This document shows, piece after piece, positions 1 through 4,624 of a DNA stretch of 5,431 bases. The notes under the pieces were generated by a model, which was not told the origin of the DNA, made no database searches, and saw only the letters and a list, made by a program, of their open reading frames with translations. The translations under genes and the position numbers were made by a program. Origin of the DNA: Clostridiales bacterium. GTDB lineage: Bacteria > Bacillota > Clostridia > Lachnospirales > WRAX01. The stretch spans positions 1 through 5,431 of the forward strand of contig JAISHX010000195.1 in NCBI GenBank assembly GCA_031262335.1, read 5' to 3'. Position 1 is the first letter of the stretch, and every line of letters begins with the position of its first letter.

Positions 1-109
1 TGAATCTTGGCTTGGCGTCACTCACAAAGATGATGCGCAAACAGTTAAAGATTCAATTGCTAAACTTGTTGCACAAGGCGTTTATAAGGATATAAAGGGG
101 CAAACATGA
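1..109 (+). CDS. C-terminal end of an unidentified protein (partial, 35 codons plus stop)
   Basis: An open frame enters from the left edge (first full codon at base 2) and stops with TGA at 107-109. The visible tail begins ESWLGVTHKDDAQTV and ends with a probable helix, VKDSIAKLVAQGVYKDIKG. I do not recognise the family from so little sequence. Its stop overlaps the start codon of the next gene in an ATGA arrangement, which usually means translational coupling. The two products are therefore probably made together. Because the next product is exported, a cell-envelope role is possible, but that is inference from position only. The frame is supported by the overlap and by the lack of any competing frame with a better fit. 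Confidence 0.6.
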   Translation, partial: ESWLGVTHKDDAQTVKDSIAKLVAQGVYKDIKGQT

Positions 110-654
110 ACAAAAAGGCGTATGCGGTAATTGCCGCAACATTAGTTTTAGGAGGGGTTTTGGCGTTTTCGCTCCCTCACAAAAGTTTTGCTCAGGCAGG
201 CGACGCAACAGACCCGCTCGCAACGAAAAGTTATGTTGATACAAAATTTAATGAAATTCTCCGTCTTGCTGGTTCAAGCGTCGGAGCAACAGGCACACCT
301 TCCGCTTCACTGACCGAAACTCAAAAAGCCGAAATCGTCAGCGAACTTTTGGCAAAGGTAGAGGGTTTGATTACGCAGGGCGGCAGCAAAGAAGAATTTG
401 AGCCGGGGTTTATTCAGGCAGGGCAAACAATAACTCTTGACGGCGGCACAGAATTTGCGCTTAGGAGCGGTACGGCAAAAGCTTTTATTACCGGCGAAAA
501 CGGACTGTCCGACTTTACAGACGGCGTTGACTTACTTAACGGACAAAATGTGCCTGTAAATCATTTGATTATAGTTCCGCGGAGCGACGGACGCGGCATT
601 ATTGCTGTTACTGACTGCTGGTTTATTGTAAAAGGGGCATATTCCGTTGTATAA
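106..654 (+). CDS. Exported protein of unknown function with a conserved-looking C-terminal domain
   Basis: This encodes 182 residues. The start ATG follows an AAAGGGG ribosome binding site by five bases and overlaps the preceding stop. Residues 1-31 form a classical signal peptide: MNKK, a hydrophobic stretch (about 5-23), then a polar region ending A-Q-A at 29-31, so signal peptidase I cleavage after residue 31 is likely. There is no lipobox cysteine in the signal peptide. After cleavage comes DPLATKSYVD (about 37-46), then a helical, low-complexity linker to about residue 100. The last 80 residues are rich in predicted strands and hold ALRSGTAKAFITG, GLSDFTDGVDLLNG, VPVNHLIIVPRSDGRG and a final CWFIVKGAYSVV. 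From memory, this pattern (TKSYVD near the N-terminus, NHL-IVPR-DGRG and W-VKG-Y near the end) recurs in uncharacterised secreted proteins of Firmicutes, but I know of no assigned function. It sits 34 bases before soj on the same strand, without a visible terminator between them. Confidence 0.85.
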   Translation: MNKKAYAVIAATLVLGGVLAFSLPHKSFAQAGDATDPLATKSYVDTKFNEILRLAGSSVGATGTPSASLTETQKAEIVSELLAKVEGLITQGGSKEEFEPGFIQAGQTITLDGGTEFALRSGTAKAFITGENGLSDFTDGVDLLNGQNVPVNHLIIVPRSDGRGIIAVTDCWFIVKGAYSVV

Positions 655-688
655 TGAAACTTTTTAGGTCTTTGAGAAGAGGAATTTT

Positions 689-1468
689 ATGGGTAAAATT
701 ATAGCAGTCGCAAACCAGAAGGGCGGTGTCGGCAAAACAACAACCGCAGTCAACTTGTCGGCGTGTCTTGCGCAATCAGGCAAAAATACGGTGACAATTG
801 ACATTGACCCTCAAGGCAACACAACAAGCGGACTTGGCATAAATAAACACGCCCTTAAACACACCGTATATGAAATGTTGCTTGGAGAATGTCATTTTGA
901 AGATACAAAAATGGCAACAAACATAGATTGTCTTTCTGCTTTGCCCTCAAATGTAGAGCTTGCCGGCGCGGAAATAGAACTAATCGGCTATGACCGGCGC
1001 GAATTCCTTTTGAAAAATATCTTGCGGGATAGAAAGTACCTATATGATTATATGATTATCGATTGCCCTCCATCACTTAATATTTTAACAATTAACGCCC
1101 TTACCGCCGCCGATAGTATTTTGGTTCCGATTCAGTGTGAGTTTTACGCATTGGAAGGGCTTTCACAGCTTCTTCACACAATAAACCTTGTCAAAAAAAG
1201 ACTAAACCCTTCTCTTGAAATTGAGGGGGTTGTGTTCACAATGTATGATTCAAGAACAAATCTTTCGCTTCAGGTTGTAGAAGAAGTGAAAAAACATCTC
1301 CCGCGTGATACATACCGAAGTATTATACCGAGAAACGTCCGCCTAAGCGAGGCACCAAGTCACGGTATGCCTATTACTCTTTACGACCCAAAATCCAAAG
1401 GCGCGGAAGCCTACATTCTTTTGGCAAAAGAAGTAATCACTAATAATGAAAAATACGCGCTGTTATGA
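689..1468 (+). CDS. soj: Chromosome-partitioning ATPase Soj (ParA family)
   Basis: This is a 259-residue ParA/MinD-type ATPase of normal Soj length. It binds ATP as a dimer, coats DNA non-specifically and works with ParB/Spo0J in origin segregation; in Bacillus subtilis it also acts on DnaA. The deviant Walker A loop KGGVGKTT is at residues 11-18, with the signature lysine K11 and K16. The Walker A' motif DIDPQGN is at 38-44 with the catalytic Asp D40, and Walker B IIDCPPSL is at 123-130. Arginines R189 (YDSRT) and R218 (RNVRLSEAP) occupy the positions of the DNA-binding arginines known in B. subtilis Soj. The start follows an AAGAGGA ribosome binding site at 677-683. It is followed after 37 bases by spo0J, the usual partner and order. 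No residue expected to be essential is missing, so it should be functional. A close paralogue lies at 3842. Confidence 0.96.
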   Translation: MGKIIAVANQKGGVGKTTTAVNLSACLAQSGKNTVTIDIDPQGNTTSGLGINKHALKHTVYEMLLGECHFEDTKMATNIDCLSALPSNVELAGAEIELIGYDRREFLLKNILRDRKYLYDYMIIDCPPSLNILTINALTAADSILVPIQCEFYALEGLSQLLHTINLVKKRLNPSLEIEGVVFTMYDSRTNLSLQVVEEVKKHLPRDTYRSIIPRNVRLSEAPSHGMPITLYDPKSKGAEAYILLAKEVITNNEKYALL

Positions 1469-1505
1469 ATAAGATTTTGTGTTATATATAGGAGGGGGAT
1501 TCATT

Positions 1506-2396
1506 TTGGCAGTAAGAAAAGGATTGGGCAAGGGACTGGAAGCGTTTTTTTCCGCTACAATAGATGACGATGATTATGCTCCTGTGCCGGAAGGTACTGC
1601 CGTCATTGATGTAGACGTCTTGAAAATTGAGCCGAGTGACTCCCAGCCAAGACGTATCTTTGATGAGGAAAAATTGCATGAGCTTGCCGAGTCAATAAAG
1701 TCAATAGGCATAATTCAGCCGATTATACTAAAGCAGAAAGGTGCGTATTACTCAATAATTGCCGGCGAACGCCGTTGGAGAGCCGCACGAATTGCAGGAC
1801 TTTCGACAGTACCTGCAATTGTCAAAGATTATTCCGACATCGAAACAATAGAAGCCGCCTTGATTGAAAATATTCAGCGTACAGACCTTAATCCTCTTGA
1901 AGAGGCATTTTGCTATCAGAGGCTGATTGAAGAATATGCTTTTACTCAAGAGCAGCTTTCGGAGCGTGTCGGCAAGAGCCGTTCTCATATCGCAAATTCT
2001 TTGAGATTGTTAAGCTTGTCAGAGCCTGTAAGGCGTTTTGTTCAGGACGGACGTCTTTCAATGGGGCATGCACGCACGCTTGTATCTGTCCGCGACAATG
2101 CGACACAACTTAACTTCGCTGAGAAAATTATCGAAGAAGGACTTAGTGTCCGCGAAACGGAACGTCTTGTAAATGATTATATTAACAGTATTCCAAAAGA
2201 AGAAAAACAAAAACATGTGCGTGAAAAATCTTCTTATGTTGTTGCGGCGGAAAGTGACCTGCGTACAGTTTTAGGTACCAAAGTAAACATAGCGGAAAAA
2301 AATAACCGCGGTAAAATTGAAATTGAATTTTATTCTCCGGCAGAGTTGGACAGGCTGTTGGTTCTTATACGAAATTTGAAATATAGTGAATTATAG
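1506..2396 (+). CDS. spo0J: Chromosome-partitioning protein Spo0J (ParB family, CTPase)
   Basis: This is a 296-residue ParB that loads on parS sites, slides as a CTP-dependent clamp and stimulates Soj. I chose the TTG at 1506 because a GGAGGGGG ribosome binding site (1491-1498) lies seven bases upstream and the resulting start, MAVRKGLGKGLEAFF, is the usual Spo0J N-terminus. An in-frame GTG at 1479 lies upstream of that site and would add nine atypical residues. Domains from the TTG: the Soj-activating LGKGL peptide (about 5-11); the ParB/Srx N-terminal domain (about 30-120) with the CTP-binding box GERRWRA at 87-93; ENIQRTDLNPLEEA at 121-134; a helix-turn-helix at about 146-171; GHARTL at 187-192; and a C-terminal dimerisation domain from about 252. 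All hallmark motifs are intact. It is the last gene of its cluster and ends before the hairpin at 2438-2472. No canonical parS palindrome is visible in the window. Confidence 0.95.
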   Translation: MAVRKGLGKGLEAFFSATIDDDDYAPVPEGTAVIDVDVLKIEPSDSQPRRIFDEEKLHELAESIKSIGIIQPIILKQKGAYYSIIAGERRWRAARIAGLSTVPAIVKDYSDIETIEAALIENIQRTDLNPLEEAFCYQRLIEEYAFTQEQLSERVGKSRSHIANSLRLLSLSEPVRRFVQDGRLSMGHARTLVSVRDNATQLNFAEKIIEEGLSVRETERLVNDYINSIPKEEKQKHVREKSSYVVAAESDLRTVLGTKVNIAEKNNRGKIEIEFYSPAELDRLLVLIRNLKYSEL

Positions 2397-2437
2397 TCGT
2401 TCACCTTGATAACCGATACAAATCATATTGCAATACC

Positions 2438-2472
2438 AAAAAGACCGTGAAATTTAATTTCACGGTCTTTTT
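2438..2472. terminator. Bidirectional intrinsic terminator between spo0J and thiT
   Basis: This is a nearly perfect inverted repeat. AAAAAGACCGTGAAA (2438-2452) pairs with TTTCACGGTCTTTTT (2458-2472) around a small TTTAA loop, and the stem contains a GACCGTG core. On the plus strand the right arm ends in five T's followed by G and four more T's. On the minus strand the left arm likewise ends in five T's. It lies 41 bases after the spo0J stop and 6 bases after the thiT stop, so it can end transcription of both convergent genes. Confidence 0.93.
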
Positions 2473-2478
2473 GTTTTA

Positions 2479-3108
2479 TCAGACAAGCTTGCGTTCGATT
2501 CCCGCCACTCTGAGAACAGCTTCTTTGACAGACGGGATAAACAAAATTACTGTTGTAAGCACAACTTCGGGAAATATGTAACCAAAGTTGTATATAAATG
2601 AGTAGGCAAAGACACTTTGTCCTTCCGGAGCGTATTCCGCAAAAAACAATATCCCTGAAAGTGTTGAAACAACCCCACGTGCCAAAGCTGCGACAATAAA
2701 ACCTGTCTGAACAAATTTTGTTTTTGAAAAAAATCCGCTTAAACCAAGCATACCAAAAGCTATCGGATAATCAAGAAACACTTGCGCCGGATAGTAAGCC
2801 GCAGGTTCTATTGCAAATTGCAAAAGTCCGTAAGCCGCTCCGCCGATAATTCCTGCTGCCGGTCCAAACAAAAATCCGACAAGTGATACAAAAAACATGC
2901 TGCAAAGTGTTATAGACCCACCTTGCGGAAACGAAAATTTTACATATGAAAGTATAGTTGCTATTGCAAGGCATGCCGCTGTTTGCGTCAATACTTTTGT
3001 AGATATTTTTTTTCGGTAAAAAACACCTGCTATTGCTAACAAACATATAAGTGCTGCCGCAGCAGCTAATGCTTGTCCGTAAGGACCTCCGAAAAATTCT
3101 TCAAACAT
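2479..3108 (-). CDS. thiT: Thiamine ECF transporter substrate-binding subunit ThiT
   Basis: This is a 209-residue hydrophobic protein, the S component that captures thiamine and docks on the shared EcfA/EcfA'/EcfT module, none of which is encoded here. Recognisable ThiT features are GFLFGPAAGIIGGAAYGLLQF (about 78-98), the LDYPIAF motif (112-118), FFAEYAPEGQ (155-164) and YNFGYIFPE (173-181). I chose ATG at 3108 because AAAGGAGG (3124-3117) stands eight bases upstream. An in-frame ATG at 3150 would add 14 residues but has no such site and directly abuts the aptamer. An N-terminal hydrophobic segment (about 9-31) precedes the usual core, so the protein is slightly longer than typical ThiT (about 190). 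The motif that in known ThiT proteins reads roughly R-x-x-x-H-x-x-S-G is here RGVVSTLSG (144-152), with Ser where a thiamine-contacting His is usual. An upstream TPP riboswitch strongly supports the assignment. Confidence 0.93.
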   Translation of the reverse strand: MFEEFFGGPYGQALAAAAALICLLAIAGVFYRKKISTKVLTQTAACLAIATILSYVKFSFPQGGSITLCSMFFVSLVGFLFGPAAGIIGGAAYGLLQFAIEPAAYYPAQVFLDYPIAFGMLGLSGFFSKTKFVQTGFIVAALARGVVSTLSGILFFAEYAPEGQSVFAYSFIYNFGYIFPEVVLTTVILFIPSVKEAVLRVAGIERKLV

Positions 3109-3116
3109 AACAAAAA

Positions 3117-3168
3117 CCTCCTTTAAAAATTTCGCCAGCAGACGTTTCATAAAGAAGGCTTGCGCTTC
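3117..3168 (-). promoter_or_regulatory. Candidate translational expression platform of the thiT riboswitch
   Basis: On the minus strand, CCTTCTTT (3158-3151) directly follows the aptamer and can pair over all eight positions (one G-U) with the ribosome binding site AAAGGAGG (3124-3117), across a 26-base loop. The same CCTTC can instead pair with GAAG (3168-3165) at the 3' end of the aptamer. That gives a small hairpin with a GCAA tetraloop (3163-3160) closed by C3164-G3159, with one bulged base at 3158. This alternative hairpin would break the aptamer's closing stem P1 (3166-3163). The expected logic is that TPP holds P1 closed, frees CCTTCTTT and hides the ribosome binding site. No terminator with a U-tract is seen. 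The base pairing is read from the sequence; the mechanism is inference. Confidence 0.55.
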
Positions 3169-3239
3169 CCTACGTCGGTTTTAGCCGAATCAGGTTCAAA
3201 GGGTACTATCTCAGCCCGCTTACGCGTGCGCCCCCAGCG
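3163..3239 (-). ncRNA. TPP riboswitch aptamer (THI element) of thiT
   Basis: Read on the minus strand, the segment holds the conserved THI-element blocks in order: CTGGGGGCGC, GGGCTGAGATAGTACCC, TTTGAACCTGATTCGG, and CGTAGGGAAGCG. P1 can form between CGCT (3239-3236) and AGCG (3166-3163). P2 uses GGG with ACCC. P5 is TCGG/CCGA. The pyrimidine-sensing CTGAGA and the pyrophosphate-binding side CCTGAT...GTAGGGA are intact. Thiamine pyrophosphate binding normally lowers expression of the downstream gene, here thiT, 55 bases from the aptamer end. Confidence 0.96.
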
Positions 3240-3244
3240 ATAAA

Positions 3245-3276
3245 ATTATAATAAGCTTTTTTTTTAATATTGTCAA
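3245..3276 (-). promoter_or_regulatory. Sigma-A-type promoter of thiT
   Basis: On the minus strand there is a perfect -35 box TTGACA (3276-3271), a 17-base spacer containing nine consecutive A's, and a -10 box TATTAT (3253-3248). An alternative TATAAT (3250-3245) overlaps it with a 20-base spacer. Transcription should begin near 3241, right at the first bases of the TPP aptamer, which agrees with the riboswitch being the start of the transcript. Confidence 0.85.
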
Positions 3277-3297
3277 CAGCAATTTATAAATTTTTCA

Positions 3298-3321
3298 TGT
3301 CGTGGGATATTTGACACGACA
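3298..3321. repeat. Short perfect inverted repeat next to the junction segment
   Basis: TGTCGTG (3298-3304) and CACGACA (3315-3321) form a perfect 7-bp stem around a 10-base loop. The right arm is also the beginning of the 17-bp repeat that recurs at 3494-3510. There is no T-tract, so it is not a convincing terminator. Confidence 0.5.
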
Positions 3322-3510
3322 AACGCATGAACAAAAAAACAAACATAAATGCAAGAAGAATTTTGGTATAAATTACTTTTAACTCTTCTTTTTTCAAATG
3401 CCAATGATTATTAATAGACTTTTTACTATGTTGCGTTTGCCACAAAATAGCTTATTATACAAAAAATCAGAGGTAAATTTGTGCAAAATTCAATTCATGC
3501 GTTTGTCGTG
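3315..3510. repeat. AT-rich segment bounded by a perfect 17-bp inverted repeat
   Basis: CACGACAAACGCATGAA at 3315-3331 recurs exactly on the opposite strand at 3494-3510. The 162 bases between the copies are AT-rich and hold no recognisable gene. The right copy starts exactly where homology of the neighbouring recombinase relic ends, which suggests that the repeat marks an insertion or rearrangement boundary. A miniature inverted-repeat element or the remains of an insertion sequence would fit. No convincing target-site duplication is visible at its edges (TTTGA left, ATTGA right is only an imperfect match). A weak promoter-like pair, TTGCGT (3431-3436) and TATTAT (3453-3458), points rightwards out of the segment. 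Confidence 0.55.
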
Positions 3511-3666
3511 ATTGATAACCGACTTAAATGCCATAATTTCATTTTCACCCATGCCGGTATCAATGCTGTCGTTAATGGCAATCAGCCGGACATCGTTGTC
3601 GGGGAAAAACATCTCGGTGTAGAATTAAACCATGGCGTTATTGCGCCCCAAACGGCTCAAATCCCC
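3490..3666 (-). pseudogene. Relic of a large serine recombinase (catalytic-domain fragment)
   Basis: Read on the minus strand from 3663, the codons give DLSRLGRNNAMV, a stop (TAA at 3627-3625), then FYTEMFFPDNDVRLIAIND, SIDTGMGENEIMAFKSVIN, and then unrelated residues to a TGA at 3492-3490. D-L-S-R-L-G-R-N and the V-R-x-I-A-x-N-D-x-x-D-(6)-E-N-E-I-x-x-F-K-x-x-I-N block are hallmarks of the N-terminal catalytic domain of large serine recombinases (TndX/TnpX-like), the site-specific integrases of many Firmicutes conjugative and mobilisable elements. Only about 51 codons remain. The catalytic serine region, the rest of the domain and the DNA-binding recombinase domains are gone. Homology stops at AAT (3513-3511), exactly where the 17-bp repeat begins. 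An internal stop plus loss of both ends makes this a dead fragment. It lies directly before an element-type parA/parB pair, consistent with a decayed mobile-element end. Confidence 0.8.
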
Positions 3667-3672
3667 CTATGA

Positions 3673-3841
3673 TATAATAAGACTAAACCTTGCAAAGCCT
3701 GATAAACACAGGGTTTGCGGGGTGTCGGCGGCTCGTGGCCGCTATGATATTAAATCAAAATAGGGGACGATTTGGACGACCTAAAAAGAGAAACGTTATA
3801 TAAAGACTAAAAATCGCCCCAACGAAAACAGGAGGATTCGT
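3673..3841 (+). promoter_or_regulatory. Structured leader region upstream of parA2
   Basis: This non-coding stretch holds three imperfect hairpins. Hairpin 1 is CAAAGCCTG (3693-3701) with CAGGGTTTG (3709-3717), one mismatch. Hairpin 2 is GCGGC (3728-3732) with GCCGC (3738-3742). Hairpin 3 is GGGGACGATTT (3763-3773) with AAATCGCCCC (3811-3820), ten pairs with one bulged A, closing a 37-base loop. The hexamer GGACGA occurs twice nine bases apart (3765 and 3774), and CTATGATAT occurs at 3667-3675 and 3742-3750. The last stem ends nine bases before the ribosome binding site AGGAGG (3830-3835). A TATAAT is seen at 3673-3678 but without a good -35 box, so I do not assign a promoter. A role in controlling parA2, or as a recombination site, is possible but unproven. 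Confidence 0.4.
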
Positions 3842-4624
3842 ATGGGCAAAACTATCTTTGTGGGCGCACGAAAAGGCGGCGTTGGCAAGACGATGACCGC
3901 AGTAAGTCTTGGTTTCGGGCTGGCACGGGCGGGGAAGCGCGTCTTATGCGTGGACGCGGACAGCCAACACTCGCTTACGGTCAGTCTCGGCGCGGAAAAG
4001 CCGGATAAACTCGCAACCACGCTCGCCACCGTGATGATGGAAATAATCAACGAACGGGCGATAGACCCGAAAACGGGCATACTGCGTCATAACGAGGGCG
4101 TGGACTTCATGCCCGCACACAGCAGCTTGACGGGCATTGAACTCGCTCTCGCGCCGTTGATTGGGCGCGAAACGGTCATTCGGCAGTACGTCGAAATGGT
4201 GAAGCCGCTTTATGACTACATCATTATCGACACCGCGCCGACGCTCGATTTGCTGACAATCAACGCCCTCGCCGCCGCCGATTCGGTTATTATCCCCGTT
4301 GCGCCGAAATTCCTTGACGCGCTCGGTTTGGAGCTTTTGCTGAAATCTGTGGCGCAGATTCGGCGGCAAATCAACCCCTCGCTCAAAATCGACGGCATAC
4401 TATTGACGATGGTTGACCGCCGTTCACGGCTAACGCGGGAAGTTATCGGCACGATTGAAGGCGTGTATGGGGGCAATATCAAGGTGTTTGCGGAACACAT
4501 CCCGAACTCCGTCCGCGCCGCCGAAACAAGCGCGAACGGCATCAGCATTTACGCCCATGACCCGAATGGCAAAGTCGCGGCAGCGTATACCGCACTCGTT
4601 GAGGAGGTGCTGGCGAATGGCTAA
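3842..4624 (+). CDS. ParA-family ATPase of a mobile element
   Basis: This encodes 260 residues, the length of Soj, and is clearly homologous to the Soj at 689 but divergent. The start follows AGGAGG (3830-3835) by six bases. The deviant Walker A is KGGVGKTM at 11-18: K11, K16 and the Mg-binding T17 are kept, but the usual second Thr is Met. Walker A' is DADSQHS (38-44), with the catalytic Asp D40 kept but Pro41-Gln42-Gly43 altered to Ser-Gln-His. Walker B is IIIDTAPTLD (127-136). Arginines near VDRRSR (191-196) and NSVRAAE (222-228) can serve in DNA binding. It is likely an active ATPase that stabilises its element during division. The DNA is G+C-richer than the left part (35 of 60 bases at 4141-4200 against 22 of 60 at 1201-1260). 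The 8-base overlap with the ParB gene and the ParB type fit Tn1549-like conjugative elements of Firmicutes; the transfer origin is inferred. Confidence 0.9.
   Translation: MGKTIFVGARKGGVGKTMTAVSLGFGLARAGKRVLCVDADSQHSLTVSLGAEKPDKLATTLATVMMEIINERAIDPKTGILRHNEGVDFMPAHSSLTGIELALAPLIGRETVIRQYVEMVKPLYDYIIIDTAPTLDLLTINALAAADSVIIPVAPKFLDALGLELLLKSVAQIRRQINPSLKIDGILLTMVDRRSRLTREVIGTIEGVYGGNIKVFAEHIPNSVRAAETSANGISIYAHDPNGKVAAAYTALVEEVLANG

Noticed and set aside
1479..1505. GTG at 1479 as the start of spo0J
   Set aside because: It would translate through the GGAGGGGG ribosome binding site and add nine residues not seen at Spo0J N-termini. TTG at 1506 gives the standard LGKGL beginning.
1482..1988. Minus-strand open frames opposite spo0J
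   Set aside because: They are complementary to a well-supported ParB coding region and show no protein-family features.
2664..2684. CCACGTG inside thiT as a possible parS site
   Set aside because: Only the central bases resemble the parS core. The flanking arms needed for the 16-bp palindrome do not match.
3298..3321. The 7-bp hairpin as an intrinsic terminator
   Set aside because: It has no T-tract on either side, lies upstream of the thiT promoter, and no gene ends next to it.
3481..3672. Plus-strand frame of 63 codons from a GTG, with an AGAGGT sequence ahead and weak promoter boxes
   Set aside because: It reads antisense through the serine recombinase relic, whose protein homology lies on the minus strand. 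Its own product shows no recognisable motif.
3796..4548. Several minus-strand open frames across parA2
   Set aside because: They are shadows caused by the G+C-rich codon pattern of parA2. They have no motifs or ribosome binding sites, while the plus-strand frame has every ParA signature.
4455..4616. Upstream extension of parB2 from an ATG at 4455
   Set aside because: The extra 54 residues lie wholly inside parA2 in another frame, are low-complexity, and lack a suitable ribosome binding site. The ATG at 4617 has GAGGAGG ahead of it.
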